A stretch of 64,000 nt of DNA, from the NCBI GenBank assembly GCA_018266615.1, contig JAFEAB010000096.1:62001-126000 (forward strand), written 5' to 3'. The notes beneath the pieces are model-generated. The model was not told the origin of the DNA, made no database searches, and worked only from the letters and a program-made list of their open reading frames with translations. Both the position numbers and the translations under genes were made by a program. Shown piece by piece: positions 24,201 to 33,045 of this stretch (its first letter is position 1; every line of letters starts with the position of its first letter). The stretch is from Bacteroidota bacterium. GTDB taxonomy: Bacteria; Bacteroidota; Bacteroidia; Chitinophagales; Chitinophagaceae.

Positions 24201-26605
24201 CGGGTATGATTAAGCGAAAAGCTAAGTGGAATGTTTACTTTAATACTGAAATTCCGGCCCATATTATACACTCCGGTTCTCCCTGTAGCAAGGTTTTGAG
24301 GCAGATATTTTAACCGGCTCAGGTGGTTTTGATATGCCACATTGGCCAGGTTCATGGCGGTAAAATTTATACTGCATAAGGTTTTCCCTTTTCTACTCAC
24401 TACATCGGCTCCCAATCCGGCATTCAACAACATATAGGCAGGGGTTGCCGTTTCAGTATTGTATGCCGTGAACGGATGGGCTTGCTTAAACATGTTTTCC
24501 ATTTCAAACTTAATGAAAGCGTGCTGCATAAAATTACCCACCTGTTTAAAATCGGTACGCACTTCGGTAAGCAATTTTGTGGCAGGAATAAAGGGTAAAT
24601 TCTTATTTCCTTCAACCTCATCTCTTAATCTGCCCTGTACCAGGGAAAAAGTATTTTGAAAGTGGAGCCAATCAAGCGGGTGCGGGTGTACATCCAGGGT
24701 TGCCTCAATACCGGCCAAATGAGCGGCTTTCTGGTTAAAGGTAAATGCAGTGAGCGCATTGCCATCCACCACCACTACCGAATCTGCTCCTCCGATGTTC
24801 TGAAGTTTCCGGTAAAAGATAAAATTGCTGAAACCATTATAATAACCGGAAAGGTTAAACGAAAAATGGGTTGTCAATAAATCGATGGCGGCATCAACCT
24901 GGGTGCTTATTTCGCTGTTGAGGTTTGAATTTCCATACTCATACCGATTGGTCCCTTCGTGGGCTCCGTTTGAGGCCAGCTCAGAAATTCCCGGTGCACG
25001 GAAAGCGCGGGAAACGTTCAGTTTTAAATTGATGGATTTTGTGGCTTGCAAAGTGGCACCCACACTCCCTGAAAAACTGGAGAAACTCCTTGAAAAACCG
25101 TCTGATTTGATATTATTCCCATCCATCAGATTGTGAACATGCATTTGCCTGGTATCATACCGGGCTCCACCGCTAAAAGTGAATTTTCCCATTTCCTTTT
25201 GCACATAGCCATATCCTCCGAAATCAAAAAGGGAATAATCCGGTATTAATTGTTCCGATCCCCTATTTTGGTTTTCCTGTTGCATGCCGTTAATGCCAAA
25301 GGAAGGTTTCCATCCATTCTTCTCCCGAAGTAATAACCGGCCAGTATAGGTAAAGGTTTTTAAATCGAAAAAGAGGTTGCGCTCATTAACGTCATCCGGA
25401 TTCCCAAATTCTTCGCGTCTGTTTTGCTGCCAACCCAGGTTTACATTTAGCGCAGCCTTTCCAATCTTAATGTGGTTGTCGTTAGAAAATTTAAAATGCC
25501 GGATGTGCTGATAGGGTATCTGGGGGTGGGTACTTAAAAAATCACTTTGGGTGGGCAATTCTTCCAATCCGCCCGGTCCGGATTTTACAAAATTTCCATT
25601 ATCATCCCGCAGGCCTTCTATCAATCCCGTTTTCATATTGAAGTTGCTAAACATCAGGTGGCTGTACCCCCAACTCTTATTAATTCCTGCAAATCCACCA
25701 TAGTTATGCTCATTGAACTTCGAATTAAATACCGGGCCATCGAATCTATTTTTGTAATCGGAGGCAGCAATTAAATCGCCATACAAATTCCAGTTAAATC
25801 CATTGATATTGCCTGCCAAATTTCCATTAAAACTTCGCAGGCGGTTATTGGTTTGGTAGTTGGACCCCACATTAGCCTGGATGGAATTTTCGGGAACAGG
25901 TAAATTGCTGATGATGTTGATCACTCCTGCCATTGCATCACTACCATAAATTAAAGAGGCAGGCCCCTTCAGTATCTCGATTTTCTTTACACTGCTTTCA
26001 TCAATCTCAATCCCATGCTCATCGCCCCATTGCTGGCCTTCCTGCCTAACTCCATCGTTTATTACTAAAACCCTGTTATAACCCAATCCACGAATGACCG
26101 GTTTTGAAATGGAAGGGCCGGAAGAGAGAGAAGAGACGCCTGGTTTCCTGGTTAGCCCTTCAATAATATTGCTGGTGGCCGATTCAAACAAATCTTGCTT
26201 TTTGAGGGATTCGACCTGAAACGGAACACGCTTTAACTGGGTAGCACGGGTTACTCCGGTTACCACTACCACATTATTCTCAACAATCGATTCGGAAAGC
26301 AGGAATTCCATCGTGGTGGCGCCTTGAATATTTACATTCTCGGCAATCGTGTTATAGCCGATATGGGATACTTCAACCAGGTGTTTCCCTTCGCTGATAT
26401 TGTGTATGCTGAACTCCCCGCGTTCATTCGTGCGGCACCCCTGCCGGGTATCGGTAATATATACGGATACGGATACAAGGGGCCTGTTCGTTTTAGCATC
26501 TTTTACCACCCCGCTAAAACTTCCCTTCAAGGGCTCACCGGCGTAGGTTTGCTTTTGAAAACTGTATAATAAGATAATTGAAAGCAACGCTAACTTTATT
26601 TTCAT
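24197..26605 (-). CDS. TonB-dependent outer-membrane receptor with N-terminal carboxypeptidase-regulatory-like domain
   Basis: This 802-residue receptor takes up a ligand across the outer membrane using TonB energy. It has a signal peptide (about 1-21), a CarboxypepD-reg-like domain (about 27-112), a plug domain (about 113-230, including VIRGLGYNRVLVINDGVRQEG and IEILKGPASLIYGSDAMAGVINI) and a C-terminal barrel. The QWGDEHGIEID segment in the plug recalls ZnuD-like metal receptors, so a metal is a possible ligand; this is inference. A small HCDC protein gene lies upstream on the same strand. Confidence 0.9.
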   Translation of the reverse strand: MKIKLALLSIILLYSFQKQTYAGEPLKGSFSGVVKDAKTNRPLVSVSVYITDTRQGCRTNERGEFSIHNISEGKHLVEVSHIGYNTIAENVNIQGATTMEFLLSESIVENNVVVVTGVTRATQLKRVPFQVESLKKQDLFESATSNIIEGLTRKPGVSSLSSGPSISKPVIRGLGYNRVLVINDGVRQEGQQWGDEHGIEIDESSVKKIEILKGPASLIYGSDAMAGVINIISNLPVPENSIQANVGSNYQTNNRLRSFNGNLAGNINGFNWNLYGDLIAASDYKNRFDGPVFNSKFNEHNYGGFAGINKSWGYSHLMFSNFNMKTGLIEGLRDDNGNFVKSGPGGLEELPTQSDFLSTHPQIPYQHIRHFKFSNDNHIKIGKAALNVNLGWQQNRREEFGNPDDVNERNLFFDLKTFTYTGRLLLREKNGWKPSFGINGMQQENQNRGSEQLIPDYSLFDFGGYGYVQKEMGKFTFSGGARYDTRQMHVHNLMDGNNIKSDGFSRSFSSFSGSVGATLQATKSINLKLNVSRAFRAPGISELASNGAHEGTNRYEYGNSNLNSEISTQVDAAIDLLTTHFSFNLSGYYNGFSNFIFYRKLQNIGGADSVVVVDGNALTAFTFNQKAAHLAGIEATLDVHPHPLDWLHFQNTFSLVQGRLRDEVEGNKNLPFIPATKLLTEVRTDFKQVGNFMQHAFIKFEMENMFKQAHPFTAYNTETATPAYMLLNAGLGADVVSRKGKTLCSINFTAMNLANVAYQNHLSRLKYLPQNLATGRTGVYNMGRNFSIKVNIPLSFSLNHTR

Positions 26606-26705
26606 AAAAATTCCTGATAGGTTAAAAAAATTCTACTGGCATAAACTCCGGTACCGTCCGGAATTAATGCCCGGGTAAGCAACAACAGCTTATCCCCATA
26701 TATTA

Positions 26706-26987
26706 TCAGGAAATAAAAGGAGGGCCTCGAAGGGAAAATTGAAAATCTTCTGAATCAAAAAAATGGATTACTCGCTCCACACTTGATTCGGAGTGCTCTT
26801 TTTTAAAACCGGGAAAAGTACAGCTTTGTGGTTCGGAAAATGGCGATGTGGCCACCATACTATTACAATCGCAGTGGAAACCGCCTTTGGAATATTGAAT
26901 ATCAAGGGAAACTTTTTTTGCCACCTCGTCTTTATGTCCGGCGGCCATATCGTGAAGCGCCTGCCGGGGCGTAATACCCAACAACAA
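26706..26987 (-). CDS. Small conserved HCDC protein upstream of the TonB receptor
   Basis: The frame codes for at least 93 residues with the landmarks ALHDMAAGHKDE, GGFHCDCNSM and the C-terminal FSLRGPPF. These match a conserved Bacteroidota hypothetical family that I recall next to TonB receptors. No ATG exists in frame: the nearest conventional start is TTG at 26987, but the same frame continues upstream through a signal-like stretch (FSCLFLLGTLLLGI) to a stop at 27065, so the true start may be a rare ATT at 27029. The HxxDH-like and CxC residues suggest metal handling. The receptor gene starts 100 bp downstream. Confidence 0.65.
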   Translation of the reverse strand: MLLGITPRQALHDMAAGHKDEVAKKVSLDIQYSKGGFHCDCNSMVATSPFSEPQSCTFPGFKKEHSESSVERVIHFFDSEDFQFSLRGPPFIS

Positions 26988-27181
26988 GGTGCCTAATAAA
27001 AAAAGGCAGGAAAATTGTTTTAGAACAATATGTTTCGCGAAGGTTTTGATAAGGTGTGCAAATTACAGCATACAATATCATTCATTTCTAAAACCTGGAA
27101 TGCTTCATGGGATTTAACGAAGGCTTTACAAAAAAGTTGCGGAATGCAATAGGAATTAAACAACCCGTTGCCCGACTATTG

Positions 27182-28360
27182 TTAATCCAAATTTTCAATT
27201 ATTCCCGCAATCCCCTGCCCTCCGCCTACGCATGCTGTTACAAGGCCGTATTTTTTTTGGAGCCTTTTCATATCGTTAATTATCTGGATGCTGAGCTTGC
27301 AGCCTGTGCAACCCAATGGATGCCCCAAGGCAATGGCGCCCCCGTTTATATTCACAATTTCAGGGTTCAGCTTTAACTCCCTGATAACCGCCAGCGATTG
27401 AGAAGCAAATGCTTCATTCAGTTCAATCAGGTCGATATCGTTTATCGACATCCCGGCTCTTTGCAACACTTTGGGCACTGCTGCTACCGGGCCAATTCCC
27501 ATTATTCTTGGATCTACCCCTGCACTTACACAATTCACCAGCCGGGCAATGGGTTTAAGCCCGGTTTGTTTTACCATTTTTTCGCTCATGACCAAAACAA
27601 ATGCGGCTCCATCACTGGTTTGGGATGAGTTACCGGCAGTAACTTTTCCGTGAATGGCAAATGCGGGTTTCAGTTTGGCCAATCCTTCCAATGTGGTATC
27701 ATATCTTACTCCTTCATCTGTATCAACGATAAAATTCCGCTTCTGCTTTTTCATGTTTTCATCCAGGTAAATCTCCTCAACATTAATTGGCAAAATCCCC
27801 GATTTAAAATATCCCTCCTTAATGGCCCTTCCTGCTTTTAAATGGCTGTTCAAACTAAACTGGTCCATATCCTCGCGCGATACTTTATAGTCTTTGGCCA
27901 CCTCTTCAGCCGTATATCCCATACCCAGGTAATAATCCGGTTCATCCTTCGCGATGGCGTAGGAGGGAACTGTTTTCCAACCTGCCGTAGGCACCATCGT
28001 CATACTTTCTGTTCCTCCGGCAATAATGCAATCGGCCATCCCATTTCTGATTTTAGCAGATGCTATGGCTATTGTTTCCAGCCCACTCGCACAATAACGA
28101 TTTACAGTAACTCCTGCTGCGTGTATTCCAACCGCGCGGGAGGCAATAATACGCCCTACCTGCAATCCCTGCTCTGCTTCCGGAACGGCATTTCCTACAA
28201 TCACATCTTCCACTTGCAGCGGGTCAACCGATGGAACACTGGCAAGCAACCCTTTAATAACCTCTACCGCAAGGTCATCTGGCCGGGTAAAGCGGAACCC
28301 CCCTTTTTTACTTTTAGTAACTGCGGTTCGATATCCTGCAACGATATAAGCTTCCTGCAT
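27182..28360 (-). CDS. Acetyl-CoA C-acyltransferase (thiolase)
   Basis: This 392-residue thiolase cleaves 3-ketoacyl-CoA in beta-oxidation or condenses acetyl-CoA units. The acylated cysteine is Cys90 in NRYCASGLETIA; the other active-site motifs are GGAIALGHPLGCTG and TACVGGGQG near the C-terminus. Length is normal. It stands alone, divergent from pyrD; no acyl-CoA dehydrogenase or hydratase is adjacent, so degradative versus synthetic use cannot be decided. Confidence 0.93.
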   Translation of the reverse strand: MQEAYIVAGYRTAVTKSKKGGFRFTRPDDLAVEVIKGLLASVPSVDPLQVEDVIVGNAVPEAEQGLQVGRIIASRAVGIHAAGVTVNRYCASGLETIAIASAKIRNGMADCIIAGGTESMTMVPTAGWKTVPSYAIAKDEPDYYLGMGYTAEEVAKDYKVSREDMDQFSLNSHLKAGRAIKEGYFKSGILPINVEEIYLDENMKKQKRNFIVDTDEGVRYDTTLEGLAKLKPAFAIHGKVTAGNSSQTSDGAAFVLVMSEKMVKQTGLKPIARLVNCVSAGVDPRIMGIGPVAAVPKVLQRAGMSINDIDLIELNEAFASQSLAVIRELKLNPEIVNINGGAIALGHPLGCTGCKLSIQIINDMKRLQKKYGLVTACVGGGQGIAGIIENLD

Positions 28361-28399
28361 AAATAAAAATTAAAATGGTTGCATAAGCAACTTATTTAT

Positions 28400-28407
28400 C
28401 AAAGGTA
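28400..28407 (-). promoter_or_regulatory. Candidate -7 promoter box for the thiolase gene
   Basis: The minus strand reads TACCTTTG, a match to TAnnTTTG, 39 bp upstream of the start codon. The upstream element is only a T-run. Confidence 0.5.
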
Positions 28408-28436
28408 GTTTTTTCAATTAATAAAATCCTACGGTT

Positions 28437-28444
28437 TAGTTTTG
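28437..28444 (+). promoter_or_regulatory. Candidate -7 promoter box for pyrD
   Basis: TAGTTTTG matches TAnnTTTG, 5 bp before the ATG, with a TTTTTT run about 22 bp upstream. A nearly leaderless message would result. Confidence 0.45.
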
Positions 28445-28449
28445 CCTTC

Positions 28450-29505
28450 ATGTACAAACTTCTTCGGAGCATCCTTTTTCTTTTTGACCCTGAAAAAGTG
28501 CACTACTTTTCGATGAATCTGATGAAAAAAGTTTGTAGGGTCGGAGTTTTTAGACGTTTGATTCAACATCTTTACACCCCGCCTTTGGATATAACAAATT
28601 TTGCAGGCATCCGGTTTCGAAATAAAATTGGGTTAGGTGCGGGATTTGATAAAAATGCCCTTTATCTCCGCGAATTGGACGTGCTGGGGTTTGGGTTTGT
28701 AGAAATTGGCACCGTTACGCCCATGCCACAACCGGGAAACGAAAAGCCCCGGCTTTTCCGGTTGAAGCAGGATGAGGCCTTACTCAACCGGATGGGTTTT
28801 AATAATGTGGGGGCCGACCTGGTGGCGAGGAGGCTGGCAGACTGGAGGAAAGAGCACCTCCATTCGGAGCTAATAATTGGAGGAAATATCGGAAAAAATA
28901 AGGCTACTCCCAACGAAGATGCCTGGAAGGATTACCGGATATGCTTCGAAAAACTATACCCTTATGTAGATTATTTTGTGGTGAATGTGAGCAGCCCCAA
29001 TACACCGGGTTTAAGAGCCTTGCAGGAAAAAGAACCGCTTCGAAAAATTCTGACTGAATTGCAGGAACTTCGTACACGCATGAATGTAAGGAAACCCTTG
29101 TTTTTAAAAATTGCCCCCGATCTTACAGAGGCAGAAATAAGTGATGTGGTTTCACTGGCCCATGAAATTTCTTTAGATGGCCTCGTAGGTTTTAACACCA
29201 CCCTGAACCGTTCCCTCCTCAGTGAAGAAGGAATACGGCAGGCAGAAAAAGCCGGTACTGGGGGGTTAAGCGGAAAACCATTACGAGAATTCTCTGCCCA
29301 AAAGTTCAGATGCCTGGCAGGTACCACTAACGGTAAGATTCCGTTAATTGCCAGTGGTGGTATTTTTTATGCAGAAGATGCCCGGCAACGGATGAAGGAT
29401 GGCGCTGGATTACTGCAGGTATTTACAGGCTTTATTTATGAAGGCCCCGGTATCGTAAAAAAATTATCAAAATCAATTGCTGAAAGAAATAAACCTTCTT
29501 TTTAA
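28450..29505 (+). CDS. pyrD: Dihydroorotate dehydrogenase (quinone), class 2
   Basis: This 351-residue flavoenzyme oxidises dihydroorotate to orotate and passes electrons to the quinone pool. The N-terminal helical membrane-associating segment (about 1-45) marks class 2. FMN-binding and catalytic motifs are IGLGAGFDKNA, GFVEIGTVTP, NVSSPNTPGLRALQ (catalytic Ser) and GVIASGGI-like PLIASGGI. Length is normal. The TerC gene begins 5 bp after its stop codon. Confidence 0.95.
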   Translation: MYKLLRSILFLFDPEKVHYFSMNLMKKVCRVGVFRRLIQHLYTPPLDITNFAGIRFRNKIGLGAGFDKNALYLRELDVLGFGFVEIGTVTPMPQPGNEKPRLFRLKQDEALLNRMGFNNVGADLVARRLADWRKEHLHSELIIGGNIGKNKATPNEDAWKDYRICFEKLYPYVDYFVVNVSSPNTPGLRALQEKEPLRKILTELQELRTRMNVRKPLFLKIAPDLTEAEISDVVSLAHEISLDGLVGFNTTLNRSLLSEEGIRQAEKAGTGGLSGKPLREFSAQKFRCLAGTTNGKIPLIASGGIFYAEDARQRMKDGAGLLQVFTGFIYEGPGIVKKLSKSIAERNKPSF

Positions 29506-29510
29506 AATAT

Positions 29511-30299
29511 ATGGAGCATCTTTTTACCTCAGAAAGTATCATCAGCTTTATTATCCTGGTAATCCTGGAAATCGTTCTGGGTATCGATAATGTCATTTTT
29601 GTAAGTATCATTTTAAATCGATTAAAAGATAAACGGCAAAAAAATAATGCCCGGAAACTGTGGATTGTGGGAGGCATCCTTTCCCGAAGCCTTTTGTTAT
29701 TGGGACTGGGTTGGCTGCTTTCACAAAAAGGAAATTATCTTTTCGAAATTTCGGGGAAAGGGTTTGATTTAGCAAGTCTGGTAATGTTAGGCGGGGGTTT
29801 ATTTTTGTTGTATAAATCGGTAATGGAAATCCACCATAAACTGGAAGGAGAAGACCCGGCGGCAACCAGTGGTTCCGCCAAGCCTATGCATTTCGGGCAG
29901 GCGGTAGGCCAAATATTTTTGATAGACGCCGTATTTTCTTTCGACAGCATTATTACTGCCGGAGGAACCGCCAAACACGTAGAAATAATGATTGCTGCGG
30001 TAGTTATTGCCATGTTTGTCATGTTTCAATTCAGCGCCGGAATTGCCGATTTTATTCATAAGCACCCTACCCTAAAAATGCTTGCACTCTCTTTCCTTGT
30101 TATGATTGGACTCGGCCTGATAATTGAAGGTTGGGACAGTGAGCAGGCCCACAACTTACACCTTAAGAATTACATTTATTTTGGAATGGCCTTTTCATTT
30201 GGAGTGGAAATGCTAAATATGCTGATGCGGAAAAAACAAAAAGAAAGAGTGGTAAGTTTGAATGACCCGGTATTGGAAGAAAACGGGGAAGCGAACTGA
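29511..30299 (+). CDS. TerC-family integral membrane protein
   Basis: This 262-residue protein has about seven transmembrane segments and the TerC signature ILEIVLGIDNVIFVS near residues 17-31, plus LIDAVFSFDSIITA at about 137-150 with acidic residues inside membrane helices. Members such as Alx and MeeY export manganese; others are linked to tellurite resistance. The substrate is not known here. It is tightly behind pyrD and converges with rsmE. Confidence 0.9.
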   Translation: MEHLFTSESIISFIILVILEIVLGIDNVIFVSIILNRLKDKRQKNNARKLWIVGGILSRSLLLLGLGWLLSQKGNYLFEISGKGFDLASLVMLGGGLFLLYKSVMEIHHKLEGEDPAATSGSAKPMHFGQAVGQIFLIDAVFSFDSIITAGGTAKHVEIMIAAVVIAMFVMFQFSAGIADFIHKHPTLKMLALSFLVMIGLGLIIEGWDSEQAHNLHLKNYIYFGMAFSFGVEMLNMLMRKKQKERVVSLNDPVLEENGEAN

Positions 30300-30308
30300 T
30301 TATTACGC

Positions 30309-31007
30309 CTAAAAATGGGTAAGCATGGCGGCGGCCAGCAATCCCGCTGTTTCTGTTCGCAACCGGGTATTACCCAAGGATACCGGAATAAACCCTGCTT
30401 TAAGCGCCTGGTCAATTTCTGAAGAACTAAAATCGCCCTCGGGGCCAATTAGAACAAGGGCACCCTGATCTGTAACAGCTTTACTTAAAGGTTGCTTTCC
30501 TTCCCGGGTTTCACAATGGGCAATGAACTGATGAGGAAATTTAAACTCAAGGGCGTCAGCAAACTTTACCGGCTCACTAAGATTTGGAAGCCATGCCTGT
30601 TGCGATTGCAACATTGCACTCACCATGATTCCATGCATTCTTTCATACCTAAATTTTTGCTTTTCGGTCCGCTCACAAAGCAGCGGAAAGATGGAACCAA
30701 TGCCCAATTCGGTGGCTTTCTCAATAAACCACTCAAACCGGGCACTGTTTTTCAATAATGAAATGGCAATAGCTGTTTGCCTGGAAGCCGGTGCTATTTG
30801 TTGAAGATGCTGGATGGCAACCACGGTATGTTTCTTATGCGCAGAGGATACGACCGCATCATACAAGTGTCCCTTACCATCGGTAACCCGCAACCGATCG
30901 CCTGTGGACATTCGCAGCACCTGAGAAATATGCCTCGAAGTGTCTTCATCGAGATGTATTAAGCCTTCAGCAGGCTTTTCAGCACTATAAAAAAAGGGAA
31001 CTGACAT
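30309..31007 (-). CDS. rsmE: 16S rRNA m3U1498 methyltransferase
   Basis: This 232-residue SPOUT methyltransferase modifies U1498 in 16S rRNA. It has an N-terminal PUA-like RNA-binding part (HISQVLRMSTGDRLRVTDGKGH) and a C-terminal trefoil-knot domain with LVLIGPEGDFSSSEI and SLGNTRLRTETAGL, which form the SAM site. Length is normal. It lies just downstream of a dnaB terminator. Confidence 0.94.
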   Translation of the reverse strand: MSVPFFYSAEKPAEGLIHLDEDTSRHISQVLRMSTGDRLRVTDGKGHLYDAVVSSAHKKHTVVAIQHLQQIAPASRQTAIAISLLKNSARFEWFIEKATELGIGSIFPLLCERTEKQKFRYERMHGIMVSAMLQSQQAWLPNLSEPVKFADALEFKFPHQFIAHCETREGKQPLSKAVTDQGALVLIGPEGDFSSSEIDQALKAGFIPVSLGNTRLRTETAGLLAAAMLTHF

Positions 31008-31010
31008 AAA

Positions 31011-31040
31011 AAAAGGATAAGCTAAATTACTTATCCTTTT
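31011..31040 (-). terminator. Terminator between dnaB and rsmE
   Basis: AAAAGGATAAG and CTTATCCTTTT form a perfect 11-bp stem with an 8-base loop. On the minus strand the right arm runs into a T-run, directly before the rsmE start codon. Confidence 0.85.
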
Positions 31041-31048
31041 TAATCTTT

Positions 31049-32614
31049 CTAACCAAATGGCGGAGGGTCATCATTAAATTCATCATCATTCATCCGGCTT
31101 CCCTTCTGAATATACATTCGGGCGCCTCCATCCGAACCTTCTGAAGGACTCATCTTTCTCCAAGCCCCTCCAAAAGGTGCCCCATTTGCTTCATTTGGAT
31201 TCTCTTCTTCTATAAATTTCTGGATATATAACAGGGCTTTTAATTTGATGGTCTCCAAGCTGCCATTCCTGTGTTTTGCAATTTTCACGTGCGTTTCGCC
31301 CTTATTGCTTTCTCCATCTTCAGTGGCATTGATATCGTAATACTCGGGACGGTAAAGGAACATCACCAGGTCGGCATCCTGTTCAATGGCTCCCGACTCA
31401 CGTAAATCGCTAAGCTGTGGCATTTTGTTTCCTTCCTTTCGTTTTTCCACTTCACGGCTCAACTGAGACAAGGCAATGATGGGTACCTGCAATTCCTTGG
31501 CCAGGCTTTTCAGATCGCGTGAAATTTTACTGATTTCCTGTTCCCGGTTGCTGTTCCGGTCGGCGCTGCCGCTCATCAACTGGAGGTAGTCGATGATGAT
31601 TAATCCGACATTGTGCTTATTCTTCAACCGGCGGCATTTGGCACGCAATTCAAATATGTTAAGGGCAGCCGAATCATCAATAAAAATAGGTGCGTTATTC
31701 AACCTTTCAATACCCTTCTTGTACAATTGCTTCATTTCATGTTCCTCCAGTTTCCCGCGTGCAATTTTTTCGAGCCATATTTCACTTTCGGCAGATAGGA
31801 TACGCTGCACCAATTGAGAACTGCTCATTTCGAGCGAGAAAAATCCCACTGCGGTCGGTTTGGTAGGGTGCATGGCGGCATTCCGGGCCAGGTTAAGAGC
31901 AAAGGCAGTTTTACCCACAGATGGCCTGGCGGCAAGAATAATAAGATCGGTGGGCTGCCATCCGTATGTGATAGAATCGAGGGTCTTAAACCCGGTGGAA
32001 ACCCCCGTAATATCTTCCTCACGGTTACGCATATCCTCAATACGTTGCAGGGTTTTAACCAACACCGTATCAATTTTATCGAAGTTCTTCCGCAGGTGGT
32101 TATTGGTGATTTCGAAAAGTTTGCTTTCTGCTTCATCCAGCATATCAAACACATCGGTACTATCTTCGTAGGCATCCCCAATGATTTCTCCGGAAATCCG
32201 GATGAGCTCGCGCTGGATGAATTTCTGCAATACAATACGGCTGTGGGCTTCAATGTTTGCCGACGACACCACCGCATTGGTGAGTTTGGTAACAAAATAA
32301 GGCCCGCCTACAAACTCAAGCTCTTCGCGGGTTCGCAATTCTTCCACAACCGTTAACAGATCGATAGGCAGGCTTTTAATGGCCAGTCCCTGCATGGCCC
32401 TAAAAATTCTCTGATGGGCTTCTACATAAAAACACTCGGGTTTCAAAATTTCGATAACGGTATCGAATGCACTCTTTTCGAGCATGATGGCACCCAGAAT
32501 AACCTCTTCGAGGTCTTTCGCCTGAGGGGGTACCTTTCCAAATACAATATTGCCCAGATCAACCGCAGATTTACGGCGCAATTTCCGGTCTTTATTCAGG
32601 TTAGTAAATTCCAT
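31049..32614 (-). CDS. dnaB: Replicative DNA helicase DnaB
   Basis: This 521-residue helicase unwinds DNA ahead of the replisome as a hexamer. It has an N-terminal primase-interacting domain (about 28-130, DLEEVILGAIM) and a RecA-like ATPase domain with Walker A ARPSVGKTAFAL (near 232) and Walker B LIIIDYLQLM (near 340). No intein is present. The C-terminal tail (about 470-521) is low-complexity and ends DDEFNDDPPPFG. The gene is divergent from pheT across a 431-bp gap. Confidence 0.95.
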   Translation of the reverse strand: MEFTNLNKDRKLRRKSAVDLGNIVFGKVPPQAKDLEEVILGAIMLEKSAFDTVIEILKPECFYVEAHQRIFRAMQGLAIKSLPIDLLTVVEELRTREELEFVGGPYFVTKLTNAVVSSANIEAHSRIVLQKFIQRELIRISGEIIGDAYEDSTDVFDMLDEAESKLFEITNNHLRKNFDKIDTVLVKTLQRIEDMRNREEDITGVSTGFKTLDSITYGWQPTDLIILAARPSVGKTAFALNLARNAAMHPTKPTAVGFFSLEMSSSQLVQRILSAESEIWLEKIARGKLEEHEMKQLYKKGIERLNNAPIFIDDSAALNIFELRAKCRRLKNKHNVGLIIIDYLQLMSGSADRNSNREQEISKISRDLKSLAKELQVPIIALSQLSREVEKRKEGNKMPQLSDLRESGAIEQDADLVMFLYRPEYYDINATEDGESNKGETHVKIAKHRNGSLETIKLKALLYIQKFIEEENPNEANGAPFGGAWRKMSPSEGSDGGARMYIQKGSRMNDDEFNDDPPPFG

Positions 32615-32641
32615 TTAATATTGGGTTGTTAAGCAGTAAAA

Positions 32642-32649
32642 CAAACATA
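32642..32649 (-). promoter_or_regulatory. Candidate -7 promoter box for dnaB
   Basis: The minus strand reads TATGTTTG, a match to TAnnTTTG, 27 bp upstream of the dnaB start. No clear -33 element. Confidence 0.4.
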
Positions 32650-33019
32650 AGAGCCTTTAACCGTTAGAGTTAGCCCGGAAAAACCAGGTTTAAAACCAGG
32701 CTCCCTCTTTGGGTGGGCTAAGATAGAAAAGCCGGAACAAGGAAAAATTGACATTTCTTGTTACTAACTTTTAAAGAAAGTTTATCCACCGCTCGTTGAC
32801 ATACAAAATTCGGTTATCCACGGGTTTTTAACAAGGGAATTCACATTCAGGTCGGCTATGCCATGGAAAAGGCCTGGTATTATGCACAATTCGAAATTTC
32901 CAAATTTATTGTTGTGCACCCTGATTGGAAAAAACGAATTTTTTAAAATTGACATATAATGCGTAAAAGACACACGAATGATTGTTTTGATTTCGCCTAA
33001 AACGGGCTTTCAAAACAAT

Positions 33020-33027
33020 TATCTTTG
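33020..33027 (+). promoter_or_regulatory. Candidate -7 promoter box for pheT
   Basis: TATCTTTG lies 18 bp before the pheT ATG and matches TAnnTTTG. Upstream TTTTG is 30 bp away, longer than usual. Confidence 0.5.
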
Positions 33028-33045
33028 CCCGATTAGACGAATTAT

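Larger units (their letters stand above)
32615..33045. other. Intergenic region between dnaB and pheT, 431 bp
   Basis: It holds divergent candidate promoters and two DnaA-box-like 9-mers in direct orientation (32782-32790 and 32814-32822), followed by AT-rich sequence at about 32880-32960. No gene is supported. Confidence 0.6.
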
